Origin: Adiantum capillus-veneris
Taxonomy: Eukaryota > Streptophyta > Polypodiopsida > Polypodiales > Pteridaceae
Reading direction: 5' to 3'
NCBI GenBank assembly: GCA_014529385.2
Contig: CM043965.1
Coordinates: 14,760,912-14,824,911 of the forward strand
DNA: 64,000 nucleotides
The notes beneath the pieces are model-generated. The model was not told the origin of the DNA and made no database searches. It saw only the letters and a list, made by a program, of their open reading frames with translations. Shown piece after piece: positions 41,628 through 53,156 of the stretch (positions are counted from its first letter, which is position 1; every line of letters begins with the position of its first letter). The translations under genes and the position numbers were made by a program.

Positions 41628-42755
41628 ATACGTATTGGGTAACATAAGTTATTGCTTTGAATGTTTCATAGGATTCCAAATCTATGGCCCATACTTTCTT
41701 CTAGATAGGTAACAATCGTTTTTTAGATATTTTTTGAGCATTAATTACGTATGAAACTTGAGATAAACACCAATCGAACAACTACATCCCTAGAGTGAAG
41801 AGGATTTACAGTAGGTAACAGACTATGTTGAGAGAAAGTGGAGAGTGAGGAGCACTATGTTTTTCCATGCTATGCACACAGAGCCATCACTGAACAAAGA
41901 TATCCACTCACATTTGGAGAGTCTTATAGCATACAACATTTACTAGAGATAATAGATCAGCACAGGCTATGCTGCTTCCTATTGAAGCACAAGAGAAAAG
42001 CTAGCGCTAAAATCTCTCAGTTTTTTTAGCCAACACAATTAGCAAAAATCCATTCAGCTGCCACATCATGAGCGCAAATCACAAAAATCCAAACTGCTTT
42101 TTCCATGTCATTAACCAGCGCAATTTGCGGGTGGCCATACAGCTACGATGTCACTAACTTGTCACAGAAGGTGGTCACTTGAGTAGTATAGACATAACTA
42201 GCATGTAAACACTTCAACAAATACACATGGAAAGCCATATAATCTTGTCCTTATCAACGTCCTAGGAGATCACATCCTTGACAGAAAGGTCATGACAAAC
42301 TCTTTCCGCTTTCAAGATGGTGCCACACGCGAAATACAAATCTACGAAAGCAAGTTGCTTGGTGAATTTGTATTCAATGTATTTACTAGCCTATGTGTTA
42401 ATCGATCTTTGTGTCACAATGTTTGTGTATCGGGTACTGGTATAGCTGGGGAAGTTTTACTAAAGTTGGCTAAACTAGAATCTTGAGCAAATATGTAGCA
42501 TAATGGGATTCAAAATTAACATCAACAATCATGTGGGTAAGCGCTCTAAAAGGAGCATGTCGAAGAACACAGATGATCGGGCTGGGCCTCACAATTTAGG
42601 CACACAACAAAGGAAGAAACTTGGTAGACCCAAGAAACGAACACTGGATGAAGCTGTGAGACTGATAGGGTAACACCAGTTCCAGTGACTCCAGCTATAG
42701 CTCAGACGACACAAGCACCTCAGAGTAAGAATCTCTTGACAAACACAACAAAACC
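41628..42755. other. No recognisable gene
   Basis: AT-rich, with short ORFs only. From about 42540 it may belong to the old gypsy gag that follows (basic residues and KKLGRPKKR on the plus strand at about 42610). Confidence 0.45.
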
Positions 42756-43516
42756 ATGGATTGGGAAAAGGAGTTAGAAATGCTTAGGAAGAAAATAGAG
42801 AAATTGTCAGGAGTAAAAAGAAAAATGCCAGCCAAGGGAGAGAAATGGTACACCCATTGTAGAGAAAGTGATCACTCAACTAGACTAGTGAGTACATCAA
42901 ATGCGGCTTCTGTGAGTTCAAGGGGCATGTGGGAGGATTGTCAAGTCAAGTTGTCACCACCAATAGTCAAGTTAGAGGTCCCATCAACCACGTAGGAAGC
43001 TTCAATGTAGCTTGTAAATCCGATGATCAGAACTAACTACCCACCAAGACCTCCGCCGAGAACATTCAACTCTTGAAAATGTGGAAAAGAGGACCATTTT
43101 GCAAGAGAATGCACAAAGATACTTGCCCACCAGGAACCCAATAACCCTAGTGCTACTTTGCTCCAACCAGATGTAGTGGTAGTGACTAGGGCAAGAGCCA
43201 GAGAGTTCCCAAAAAATTTGAGTAAAACTAGAACATCACCAAATGAAGTTTGGTAGGAATTGAAACAAGAGATGGCCTAGGTAGTGAAAGGTCTTTGAAA
43301 AAGAGTGCCCCAACACGAAGGGATTCCATTGGGTGCTCAAGATGTCTGAATTGCAATTGGTGAGATAAGCCAGAAGAAGCATAAAACTTTGATATGGGCA
43401 AAGAAGCAAGCCTAGAGACCACCAAACACCAAGGCTCACGCGAGCACGAGAAAGCTAAAGCTTCTCAATCAGAAGAACAATAAAAAATAGTGAAAGAAAA
43501 CCCTAGGGTAGAGCGG
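42756..43516 (+). pseudogene. gypsy-4 gag remnant, 5' side of the nest
   Basis: Plus-strand decayed gag. KELEMLRKKIEKLSGVKRK is followed at about 43072-43120 by KCGKEDHFARECTK, a zinc knuckle that has lost its first cysteine. The reading continues with stops to 43516, where gypsy-3 begins. The matching protease, in the same orientation, resumes beyond gypsy-3 at about 60790, so gag and protease were once adjacent. Confidence 0.6.
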
Positions 43517-44441
43517 TGTCAGAATGTGTGCGGTCTAGCTGGAAAGGTGCAAAACCTTTGGCTGTGAGAGTTCGTGATGAGAGTCACAAACACTTTGTGA
43601 AAAAGCGTTTGTGGAGAATCACCAACCGTCTTTCTAAGGGTGATAGAAAATCTAAGAGCGTTCGTGATAGAAAGTCACAAACCCTCTTTCCTATCGTGCT
43701 TGGAGTCTGCTTGTTTTCATAATTGAGAATATGATGAGAGGATCACCAAATCACATTCAATTTTTGCTTTAAAAGATTATTTAAAAACACTAAAGTTTCA
43801 ACCATGAAACTTCAATGATCATGCAAGCACAATTCTCAATCAAAACCCAAACCTCTTTCATGGTATCATGTAGCCTCACCCTAATTACATAGTCGTAACA
43901 TCAAACAGTTGAAAGGAATGCTCGAGCTTCCACCTTCATGACGACAATTTTCTGATTTTGCAGAGATTTATGGGCTTCTAAAGTGAAGCCCAAACGCCAT
44001 TTTGATAAGGGGAAACCCTAATTCACTCCCTCACAAGCTCAGATACAAGATTGCGAAGAGGTGGGACCGCAACACACATAGATTGGGCAACCATGGAAGC
44101 TATTGCACAGTAGAAGAAAATTGCAGGGTTTCTTTTTTGTAAAAAGAAGCCCTCTCTCTCTTACCCACGGCAATATGAGCTGATGTATCATTTTTTGGGC
44201 CATTTTGCCACTTTGGACCAAAACTAGGTCATTTTCAGCTCATTTTGGACCCAAAAAATGCCATTCTTTATGCAAAAAATCCCAAACGGAGTCAAAAAAA
44301 TCCCTAAATTTGCGGGATCACACGCATAAGCATAAAAAGCATAGATAAGCATCATTTTTCATCAACATATCATTTTGGGTCACTTTCCATGTAATTTTGT
44401 GATGGTGCCTGTTAGCTGTTATTTTTGGCACTTTTTACCGG
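43517..44441 (-). repeat. Left LTR of gypsy-3, first part
   Basis: Matches 59595 to about 60513 of the right LTR with many point changes. It breaks off at ACTTTTTACCGG, where gypsy-2 starts. Confidence 0.88.
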
Positions 44442-45583
44442 TGTAAGCGGGATGAAAACACACACAGCGCCTCTATAACGACCCGACACACACTCTTGGG
44501 AAGATACACACACACACACTATGGGGCACCACTCGGCTTACACAACACACCTGGCCGAGACAGGGAACACACCTCTGGAGTGAGAGGAGAGAGACTATCC
44601 ACTTGCCCACTCCACACAAACACACACACACACACACACCCAAAAAACTCAGCTCAAAAGAGGAGAATTTATGATGTTTAGATACAAATGAGCTTGGGCC
44701 AACACCAATGGGGCAAACAACTCACACAATATGGGTAAAATAAGCCAGATACAATCACAAACTGGAGCAGAAACTTCGCTCATAGGAGAAACTTACACAG
44801 AAAAACAGCAGGAAAAGAGTGAGGAATTTGGCAAAATGGACAGCGCCATCGCGTCCGGAACGGCCCAAAACCCCAGTCTACAATGTCAAAGTGCTCAAAT
44901 CCGACCTCGGATGAGCAGTTTACGGTCAAAACAGGCTCCAAAATGAGCAAAAACACACCTGCGACTGTTCCTTCTCTCTTCTCCACGTTTTTTCTGGTCT
45001 TCTCTCAGTTTTTTCAGTTCCCACACTTAGCTTTATTAGTTGGGCACCCTTGGCCTTTTAGATGACCTCAAACGGACCCCGAACAGGCCAAAAACTGACC
45101 TCGCAGTGCATAGTTGTCACCTTTTTGCATCATTCGCACACCTGGCACTCAGCTTTTTTCCAATAATGCATCTCGCCACCACGTGAAGTGGCCCCAAAAA
45201 GTGGTCCTAATGATGACCTTTCTACATAATTCTCACAAGAAAACACCCACGTTGTGTCCGTCCTCATCTGCGTGCAAATATTGACCTCGTTCGCCCTCCT
45301 GACGCCACTAGATGCCATCTGACGCACATGTTGACCTCACGTCGTCGGCCCGCGGATAGCTTCCTCGAGAAGTTTTACGCGCTACCAACTCCTCCTTATT
45401 GTAGAAAAACACAATGGTACTAGTAACGATGAAAATCGATGCACTATGTACATGGTGTCCTACCTGTACACATGTGGGCCCCACGTAACCACCTAGCTCT
45501 GGAAAATGGGCAATACTTTATTTGATGCACCATGCATGGGTATGTACATATGCGCAATCCCTTGCTCCAAAAAACTCCTGACA
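44442..45583 (-). repeat. 3' LTR of gypsy-2
   Basis: Plus-strand TGTAAGCGGG to CTCCTGACA. It contains short (AC)n runs. Confidence 0.92.
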
Positions 45584-45603
45584 TAATTTGCCCATCCCCT
45601 AGC
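45584..45603 (-). promoter_or_regulatory. Polypurine tract of gypsy-2
   Basis: On the minus strand AGGGGATGGGCAAATTA runs up to the LTR start TGTCAGGAG. Confidence 0.65.
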
Positions 45604-45749
45604 CTGCTAGATCATTCATGATCAACAGCAGCAAAGAGAGATATGAGACTCGCCGCATCACAAGTCTCCTCATCCTTCACCAACATTTCTTGCTCCATCG
45701 ACAACTCATCTTGCTCCACCATCATCAATCTAGCATGATACAATTTAAG

Positions 45750-46895
45750 TCACAATCCATTTACCCTTGACTTATGTAGAACACCATCTAGGTTAGCCAG
45801 CTGATATGTGCCATTTGGAAAACACTCTACTACCTTGAAAGGGCCTTCCCACTTAATTTGAAACTTCTTTTGGAAGGTGTTGTCCAGCTTACTGTTGTAG
45901 CGCAAAACCAAGTCATGTTTCTTGATACCCTTACTTTTGACCTTTTCATTTATCTTTGTCAAAGCCTTATCCTGCATCTGCCCATAATGCTCCAATGCGC
46001 TCATCCTATCCAACTGGACCTCTTGTAACTGCAAGAGCCTCTCTTTGAATGCATCACTAGGCGGCCCAAGCAACTTCTCTAACATCTTGACCGCAGGCAA
46101 CTCTACCTCCACAGGCAATAGTGCTTCCTTTCCATACACCAAATGAAATGGAGTAAACCCTGTACCTGTCTTCACCGAAGTACGGTAAGCCCATAATGCA
46201 CTAGGCAATTCCAAATCCCAATTGTTTCCTTGGTGCTCTGTCACTTTCGAAAGAATCTGTACCAACTCACCATTGAATCTTTCATTCAAGCCATTACACT
46301 GCGGGTAATAAGGAGTGGTATGCTGGTGCCTAATCTTCATCTTTGCACATAAAAAATCTAGCAGTTTAGCTCTAAAGCCAGGCCCCTTATCTGAAAGTAG
46401 CTCCAGTGGCACCCCAAACTTGCAACATATTTCATCATACACAAATTTTGCCACATCCTTTGCAGTGATCTGTTTTACTGCTATAGCCTCTGCCCATCTA
46501 GAGAGATAGTCCACTGCCGTCAAAATATAGCTTTTGCCCCTGCTTGTGATAGGTAACGGGCCTATTGCATCAATTCCCCACTTTTCAAACACATCAAACG
46601 CCATAATGGTTTTTCGTAGCTCTGGCTTCAAAACTCTCTTCCCAAATGCTAGACACCTATTGCAAGACCTACACCAATGGTGAACATCCTTGTGCAAACT
46701 AGGCCATACATACCCCTCTTGCAAAATCTTATGCAAGGTGATCTTTAGAGCAAAATGGCCACCACATGCGCCTTCGTGATTCTCTTCCAACACTCTGTAA
46801 AGCTCCTCCCGCCAAGGTACACGTCTCAGCACGAGATCAGCCCCTTTCATGTATAAGACATCACCAATCAATTTGTACCTGTATGCTCTACACAC
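45750..46895 (-). CDS. gypsy-2 integrase region
   Basis: 381 codons. The zinc-binding part has HEGACGGHF and CRSCNRC. The catalytic core has D in TAVDYLSRW, D in SDKGPGF and E in GLNERFNGE. The C-terminal part has KWEGPFKVVE and ends HKSRVNGL-stop. It is the 3' end of the pol frame: a missing base in TTTTC-CAAAGG at about 46945 puts it out of frame with the RNase H block. Otherwise no stops. Close to the integrase of gypsy-1. Confidence 0.9.
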   Translation of the reverse strand: MCRAYRYKLIGDVLYMKGADLVLRRVPWREELYRVLEENHEGACGGHFALKITLHKILQEGYVWPSLHKDVHHWCRSCNRCLAFGKRVLKPELRKTIMAFDVFEKWGIDAIGPLPITSRGKSYILTAVDYLSRWAEAIAVKQITAKDVAKFVYDEICCKFGVPLELLSDKGPGFRAKLLDFLCAKMKIRHQHTTPYYPQCNGLNERFNGELVQILSKVTEHQGNNWDLELPSALWAYRTSVKTGTGFTPFHLVYGKEALLPVEVELPAVKMLEKLLGPPSDAFKERLLQLQEVQLDRMSALEHYGQMQDKALTKINEKVKSKGIKKHDLVLRYNSKLDNTFQKKFQIKWEGPFKVVECFPNGTYQLANLDGVLHKSRVNGL

Positions 46896-47854
46896 AAAGC
46901 CATACTTCTTAGACTTCTGAATCTCCTTTGGAAAATTCCTGTTAGCAAAAACTCCTCTTCTTGAGCCAAACTTTCCCGGCCATGATAAAGAGGTAAAGTG
47001 GTCCTCAACACAAATAGCTCCCCAATCATGCCTTGAGCTGCTTCATGTGCCTCTCCATTTAGAGCACGTTCAATGTGTCTGATACTCCATGCTTCAAACT
47101 TTTTTAACAGACCTTTAATTCTGAAGCACATTTCCTTCAATGAGGTGTTCTTGCTCTTCCACACACCCAACACTTGCTTCACCACTATTAAGGCATCACC
47201 TTTTATGCTCAACCTTCGAACCCCATGCTTCAAACAAATATGTAATCCGGCTTCCAATGTAGCATATTCAGCCTCATTGTTACTATGAGCATCCAATTTG
47301 AACCCTCTCTTGCATACTAGCTTCCCCTCTGGATCATAAAGTGCTATACCCCCTGAAGCTGCATCATGGCTCTTTCTGTATGAACCATCAAAGAACAACA
47401 CATGTGCATTGCTGATCTGTGGCACTTCTTCAACTACCTTTCTCACCACCTCTTCCTTAACAATAAGGGGATTCTCCTTGTAGGTCAACAAATCAGCTAA
47501 GGTAGCCCTTGTACTATCTTCCACTAGAAAAGAGAACTCAAACTCTTGCAGCTCAATTACCCATTTTTTCACCACATTTGACATGTTAATACCATTAATT
47601 AACTGTGGCAAAAAGGCATAACTCGTCAAGAAAACAAAAGGCCGTGGTAGCAAGTAATGACAAAATCGTTGACAAGCAAATATTACACTGGCCATCACTA
47701 GCTCTACTTCCGATAACTTTCTCTCCGCTACCAACTTCACTCGGCTTGCACAATACACTGGCCTCATATAATGGCTGCCCTTCCCCTTTTGCAATAGCAT
47801 GGCTCCAATGGCATCATCCCCTACTGATGGATTTACATAAAAACTTTCTCCCAA
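46868..47854 (-). CDS. gypsy-2 RT RNase H and archaeal-type RNase H
   Basis: The first half is the RT-linked RNase H-like domain (YVNPSVGDDAIGAMLLQKGK, then YCASRVKLVAERKLSEVE). The second half is an archaeal-type RNase H: D in VLFFDGSYRK, E in NNEAEYATLEAG and D in KGDALIVVKQVLG. At the fourth acidic position, where gypsy-1 has DADLL, this copy reads EAHEA, so the last aspartate appears lost. It joins the upstream frame through a one-base deletion in a T run at about 47840. The dual RNase H is diagnostic of Tat elements. Confidence 0.88.
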   Translation of the reverse strand: MGESFYVNPSVGDDAIGAMLLQKGKGSHYMRPVYCASRVKLVAERKLSEVELVMASVIFACQRFCHYLLPRPFVFLTSYAFLPQLINGINMSNVVKKWVIELQEFEFSFLVEDSTRATLADLLTYKENPLIVKEEVVRKVVEEVPQISNAHVLFFDGSYRKSHDAASGGIALYDPEGKLVCKRGFKLDAHSNNEAEYATLEAGLHICLKHGVRRLSIKGDALIVVKQVLGVWKSKNTSLKEMCFRIKGLLKKFEAWSIRHIERALNGEAHEAAQGMIGELFVLRTTLPLYHGRESLAQEEEFLLTGIFQRRFRSLRSMALCVEHTGTN

Positions 47855-50800
47855 TCAGGAGCCTGCATGGCTGACAACCCCCCTAACACCTCTTTCACCT
47901 CTTGAAACACTTCTTCACATTTGTCATCCCATTGCAATGGATCATGCTTTGCCACTTGCTGTAATGGATAAAGAAGCTGTGAAGACAATGGAATAAACCG
48001 TGCCATGTACTTCACTTTGTGTATAAAGGTTGCCAACTGCTTCGTACTCATAGGTGATGGAAGAAGAATAATAGACTTCACCTTATCTGGATCAGCCTCA
48101 ATGCCATTTTCTGACACCATATGGCCCAATAACTTCACCCTTGGTTGTGCTAGATGACATTTCTTTGGATTTAGTTGTCCTCCACATTCATCATATCGAG
48201 CCAATACCATCTGCAGCTTCTCATGGTGTTCAGCCCTACTGTTATAAACACAGAAGTCATCCATAAAAGCTTTAACACAACTACCAATGAATGGTTCCAA
48301 CACCCAATTTGCTCTCTCTTGATAGAAGGAAGGTCCATTTGACAACCCAAATGGCAATACTGTGTAGCAATAGCAGCCCCATGGCGTAATAAAAGTTGTC
48401 TTTGTGCGGTCTTTAAGAGCAATCTTCAATTGAAAATAGCCTGAAAAACCATCACACACACTATACCTCTCATAACCTGCCACTGAATCCAAGATCTGAT
48501 CGATGAATGGAAGAGGATATGGGTTCTTCTTAGTGGCTGCGTTTAAGGGTTTAAAATCTACACAAATTCTCCACTTCCCATCCTTCTTTGGACTGACTAC
48601 TACTGGACTCACCCATTCTGTGGTCTCCACAGGGACTATGAACCCTGCCTTCAATAACTTGTCCACCTCTTCCCGCAAGGCTTCCATTTGCTCTTGACCC
48701 ATCCTTCTTAGCCTTTGCCGCACTGGCTTAGCACCTTCTTTCAGCTCTATATGCATCTCTTCGCCCTTGAACCCTCTGATCTCTTCATATGAAGTAATGA
48801 ACAAATCAGGAAAACTAGCCAGCATATGCAAAAATATATCCTTTTCCATAGCTGAGAGGTCTCCACTAATCATTTGCGTCATTAATTCCTGCTTCTTTGA
48901 CAACTCAACTTTGGTTTGCATCAGCCCTTCAATCACTTCATAAGGCCCTTCACTTTCATCTTCAACTTCCTTCGCAAATGCGACTAAACCACACTCCTGG
49001 ATTTCTTTATCCATCAAAAGAAATGCAACATCAGCATCCTCATCACTACTGGTAGTGCTATCACTGTCCTCATCTGTCACCGTGGAAGAGTCTTCATCAC
49101 TAGACTCATCCTCATCTTCATAAAGCTCCTCTAATCGTTTCCTTGTGTCCATATTATAAAGCTTCTTGGTACCTGTCTTTCCATAGAGGCTAATCGTACC
49201 ATGTCGCCAATCTTGAACAGCTCCCACTGCACGTAACCATGGTCTGCCTAGTATAATAGGATATGCTCCCAACCCTGCTGGCATCACATGAAAATCAACC
49301 ACTGCCTTTGCATCATATGCCTCCACTTCTAAGCTCTTTACAACACCCAAGCATTTTACTTTTTGATGGTTTGCCAATCTGATCCGAAACCCTGACACCC
49401 CAGCCACTGTGAGACCCATCTTCTCAATGCATGAGTGTGTTATGACGCATATTTGGGCTCCGCCATCCACATAACCTTGTCCCAAATTTCTCCTTTTATG
49501 CCACACATCTACTATTGGACAAATGTCTGGTAGCTCATCCATTGCCAACACCTTTACTGAACCTCTCTCTGGCTCTTTCTCCATTGGGTTAACCATCCTC
49601 TTCCACTGTCGCTTTAGCTTAGGAACCATCTCTATAAGCTGCCCAAAAGTAACATCTGCCTTCCTACTCGTCAAATCCTCCCTCAAGTCATAGCTTAATT
49701 GCCCATCCCCTAGTGGAAAATCTGAAACATGAAACTTTCGACGAGCTCTTCTTTTCCTCTTGGCCTTGACATCCTCGCCTTCATGGCTCTTTCCTTTCTT
49801 CTTACTAGGACCTGGGGCACTTCTTCCTTCCTTATCCTCTGTGGTCCTCTTCCCAATAGGCATCACTAATGTATCCTCTAGCTTTGATGCCTTCTCCAAG
49901 GTGACTACACTTAGCACTTTTGTCTTTCCTTTTTCCTCCTGGGTCAGTCCACTGGTTCCTTCATCTCCCTTAATTTCGATGCCATAATCATTTGACCTAG
50001 TTAGCACCTGTCTTGGCAATGGATACATGTCTCCCCCCATCCTTGGTGGCTTATCACATTGCGGGCTGATGTGACCCAACTCTCCACAATTATAACATGT
50101 GGACGTCTGCCTCCAAAACCTACCATTGCTTTGTCCAACACCATTCCTAGGCCTTTCTTCACCTCCTGGCTGATTTGCAAACCGCCCTCGACCTCGATTA
50201 TTTTCCACTTGACCTAGCATGTTTAGGCTGAGATTCTTCATCAAATCAACCACTTGCCTCATGTCTTGCCTTAGGCCATCATCTTGCACTGCTGTAGTGA
50301 CCACTACTGGCATAACCTGAGTAGTAACAGGAACCACTGGTTCATGATGAACCCCTGACATGCGCCCTTGTAAAGACTCTATAGGCTGAAATTCAGACCT
50401 CATTGGCAAAGACTCCACCCCTAACTGGCTCATTTTCCTCAGCTTCCACTCTTTGTTCCTTGCTACCTCTAGTGCATCCTCATATGTCCTAGGCTTCTTT
50501 AGCTCCACTCTCCAACGTATATTCTCCCAAAGACCAGCCAAAAACCTGTCCTTCTTCATCATGTCAGGCGGGGGTACCTGTGGTGCTAAAGCCTTGCACA
50601 TTTGCTCCCATGCCAATGAAAACTTACGTATGTACGCATCTACTGGCTCACCTTCCTTCTGCACCAAACCTTGTACTTCTTGCCACACTTTGTCAGGATC
50701 TTCTATCTTCACAAACTCCACTTCCAATCCATGCCTTAGATTGTCCCAACTCAATCTTATAGGTGGATCTGCTGCACGCAACTCCTCTTCAAATGCCTTG

Positions 50801-50961
50801 GACCAAACTCGTGCATCACTCTTCAAACAAATTTGGAGAAGGCGTAACATTTGCATAGGGTCATGAATCTGGTTGCTAATGCAGGCAACCTCCATCTTTT
50901 CCAGAAAGTCCTCCACATCTTCATCACTTCTTCCATGAAACTCCGGATAAGAGAAAGCCAT
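47833..50961 (-). CDS. gypsy-2 gag-protease-RT polyprotein, 1042 aa
   Basis: ATG at 50961 (AGCCATGGCT, MAFSYPEFHGRSDEDVEDFL). Gag capsid domain to about residue 165, then a zinc knuckle C289-C292-H297-C302 (CYNCGELGHISPQC). A basic, charged spacer follows. Protease active site DGGAQ with D499, then GAYPIILGRPWL. Linker rich in D, E and S (about 620-650). RT from about 730: QRLRRMGQ, EWVSPVVVSPKKDGKWRIC, VCDGFSGYFQL (motif A) and FMDD at 899-902. It runs to the RT connection and stops at 47833 because of a one-base shift. One frame covers gag to RT, as in other Tat elements with fused gag-pol. Confidence 0.92.
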   Translation of the reverse strand: MAFSYPEFHGRSDEDVEDFLEKMEVACISNQIHDPMQMLRLLQICLKSDARVWSKAFEEELRAADPPIRLSWDNLRHGLEVEFVKIEDPDKVWQEVQGLVQKEGEPVDAYIRKFSLAWEQMCKALAPQVPPPDMMKKDRFLAGLWENIRWRVELKKPRTYEDALEVARNKEWKLRKMSQLGVESLPMRSEFQPIESLQGRMSGVHHEPVVPVTTQVMPVVVTTAVQDDGLRQDMRQVVDLMKNLSLNMLGQVENNRGRGRFANQPGGEERPRNGVGQSNGRFWRQTSTCYNCGELGHISPQCDKPPRMGGDMYPLPRQVLTRSNDYGIEIKGDEGTSGLTQEEKGKTKVLSVVTLEKASKLEDTLVMPIGKRTTEDKEGRSAPGPSKKKGKSHEGEDVKAKRKRRARRKFHVSDFPLGDGQLSYDLREDLTSRKADVTFGQLIEMVPKLKRQWKRMVNPMEKEPERGSVKVLAMDELPDICPIVDVWHKRRNLGQGYVDGGAQICVITHSCIEKMGLTVAGVSGFRIRLANHQKVKCLGVVKSLEVEAYDAKAVVDFHVMPAGLGAYPIILGRPWLRAVGAVQDWRHGTISLYGKTGTKKLYNMDTRKRLEELYEDEDESSDEDSSTVTDEDSDSTTSSDEDADVAFLLMDKEIQECGLVAFAKEVEDESEGPYEVIEGLMQTKVELSKKQELMTQMISGDLSAMEKDIFLHMLASFPDLFITSYEEIRGFKGEEMHIELKEGAKPVRQRLRRMGQEQMEALREEVDKLLKAGFIVPVETTEWVSPVVVSPKKDGKWRICVDFKPLNAATKKNPYPLPFIDQILDSVAGYERYSVCDGFSGYFQLKIALKDRTKTTFITPWGCYCYTVLPFGLSNGPSFYQERANWVLEPFIGSCVKAFMDDFCVYNSRAEHHEKLQMVLARYDECGGQLNPKKCHLAQPRVKLLGHMVSENGIEADPDKVKSIILLPSPMSTKQLATFIHKVKYMARFIPLSSQLLYPLQQVAKHDPLQWDDKCEEVFQEVKEVLGGLSAMQAPDWEKVFM

Positions 50962-51045
50962 GGCTAGAGAACCCCTTCAAACACACGTGCAAGAACCCAA
51001 AACTTTTCACTACCCAATCCCCAGAAACTTCAATGGAGCTCAGCT

Positions 51046-51264
51046 TTAGATGAGAACAAACACATGCACATCAAATGAGTTTTCATAGTTGATCATCGGA
51101 ATTACAACAGGCAAAGGACATTCCAGGATCTCTCTCAATCTTCTTGGCCCAAACATAAAGACTATGCGCTGCTGGAAAAAGATCTTCCTAGACACATGAA
51201 CATTAATCTGAATTCTTTGAGTTAAATGAAAAGTAGTGAAGTGAGGGCCATTTTGATCATCCAT
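51046..51264 (-). CDS. Conserved small ORF between PBS and gag (gypsy-2)
   Basis: 72 codons from ATG 51264 (MDDQNGPHFTT) to a TAA after DVHVFVLI. It lies 84 bases upstream of the gag ATG and about 730 bases downstream of the primer site. It aligns end to end with the gypsy-1 ORF at 8680-8892 (NGP.F, I.IN, SRKI.FQQR.VF.FG, EIL..P, P.I.Y, SFDV.VFVL) although the surrounding leader does not. The codon next to gag and the conserved start argue for translation. No known domain; function unknown. Confidence 0.62.
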   Translation of the reverse strand: MDDQNGPHFTTFHLTQRIQINVHVSRKIFFQQRIVFMFGPRRLREILECPLPVVIPMINYENSFDVHVFVLI

Positions 51265-51288
51265 TAAAGCCAACCATGAAGCTCCCAA

Positions 51289-51990
51289 GAAGGCACACCT
51301 GACTCAACCTCTGATTTTGCCAAAATTTCAGTAGCATAACAGCATAAATGGATCAAAATACCAAAAAACCAGCCATCATAACTTGGGAAAATTTCGACAG
51401 AGTTTCCCCATAAGTAGAGCAGTAGGAACCCAAAATATAGACTGTCTATGTATGCATAAACTGTCAACAATAGAACCCGAGCATCAAGTAGGAATCACTA
51501 GTACATAGCCTATGGCGAGGTCACAAAAAGGGTGCTCCAGCTACCTGTATCACCGAAAGGATCTCCACATTTGAGAATCCCGCAACTCAATAAAAACCTC
51601 ACGCTATCGACCCTCACACGAAGGCTAATGCAAATCGCATATAGTCAAGTCTCAGAAATGACTATCTTCCAGACCAAGTCTCAGAAATGGCTGGGACTGC
51701 CAAATACAACCAATTATGGCTCCACAAATGCGTACAATGGCAGTTTCCACAAGTAACGTACAATTCAGTAGACAATGCGCTCAAATAGGCGCCAAGTGAT
51801 GCATTCCCACAACAACTGCAAGTGACATCACTGCTAGTATATCACTGTACTCCAGTTACCTGTACCTGTGTGAATCACCTGTACCTGTACCTGTACCTGT
51901 GACCGTGACCTGTAACCTGTAATCTGCAACCTACAACATGTAACCCCGAATCTCGAAGCTTGAAGCTCGACGCAGAAGGTACTTGAAGAA
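51289..51990. other. Untranslated leader of gypsy-2
   Basis: Between the primer site and the small ORF. It includes a run of CTGTAC units (ACCTGTACCTGTACCTGTAC at about 51880-51900). The 68-codon frame at 51470-51264 has no relative in gypsy-1. Confidence 0.6.
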
Positions 51991-52010
51991 GATCCTCCGT
52001 GGGGGCGCCA
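51991..52010 (-). promoter_or_regulatory. Primer-binding site of gypsy-2
   Basis: Minus strand TGGCGCCCCCACGGAGGATC, six bases inside the LTR end. It matches the gypsy-1 site except for three positions. Confidence 0.8.
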
Positions 52011-52016
52011 AAAGAA

Positions 52017-53156
52017 TGTGAGCGGGATGAAAACACACACAGCGCCTCTATAACGACCCGACACACACTCTTGGGAAGATACACACACACACTATGGGGC
52101 ACCACTCGGCTTACACAACACACCTGGCCGAGACAGGGAACACACCTCTGGAGTGAGAGGAGAGAGACTATCCACTTGCCCACTCCACACAAACACACAC
52201 ACACACACACACCCAAAAAACTCAGCTCAAAAGAGGAGAATTTCTGATGTTTAGATACAAATGAGCTTGGGCCAACACCAATGGGGCAAACAGCTCACAC
52301 AATATGGGTAAAATAAGCTAGATACAATCACAAACTGGAGCAGAAACTTCGCTCATAGGAGAAACTTACACAGAAAAACAGCAGGAAAAGAGTGAGGAAT
52401 TTGGCAAAATGGACAGCGCCATCGCGTCCGGAACGGCCCAAAACCCCAGTCCACAATGTCAAAGTGCTCAAATCCGACCTCGGATGAGCAGTTTACGGCC
52501 AAAACAGGCTCCAAAATGAGCAAAAACACACCTGCGGCTGTTCCTCCTCTCTTCTCCACGTTTTTTCTGGTCTTCTCTCAGTTTTTTCAGTTCCCACACT
52601 TAGCTTTATTAGTTGGGCACCCTTGGCCTTTTAGATGACCTCAAACGGACCCCGAACAGGCCAAAAACTGACCTCGCAGTGCATAGTTGTCACCTTTTTG
52701 CATCATTCGCACACCTGGCACTCAGCTTTTTTCCAATAATGCATCTCGCCACCACGTGAAGTGGCCCCAAAAATTGGTCCTAATGATGACCTTTCTACAT
52801 AATTCTCACAAGAAAACACCCACGTTGTGTCCGTCCTCATCTGCGTGCAAATATTGACCTCGTTCGCCCTCCTGACGCCACTAGATGCCATCTGACGCAC
52901 CTGCTGACCTCACGTCGTCGGCCCGCGGATAGCTTCCTCGAGAAGTTTTACGCGCTACCAACTCCTCCTTATTGTAGAAAAACACAATGGTACTAGTAAC
53001 GATGAAAATCGATGCACTATGTACATGGTGTCCTACCTGTACACATGTGGGCCCCACGTAACCACCTGGCTCTGGAAAATGGGCAATACTTTATTTGATG
53101 CACCATGCATGGGTATGTACATATGCGCAATCCCTTGCTCCAAAAAACTCCTGACA
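52017..53156 (-). repeat. 5' LTR of gypsy-2
   Basis: Plus-strand TGTGAGCGGG to CTCCTGACA, nearly identical to 44442-45583. Confidence 0.93.

Larger units (their letters stand above)
44442..53156 (-). mobile_element. gypsy-2: nearly intact Tat-like Ty3/gypsy element
   Basis: LTRs of 1142 and 1140 bp at 44442-45583 and 52017-53156, with about a dozen differences by eye (about 1 percent). Flanks share CCGG (44438-44441 and 53157-53160), or ACCGG if the terminal A is counted. The minus strand reads primer site, small ORF, gag-protease-RT-RNase H, second RNase H and integrase, with only two single-base frameshifts. It lies inside the left LTR of gypsy-3. Confidence 0.93.
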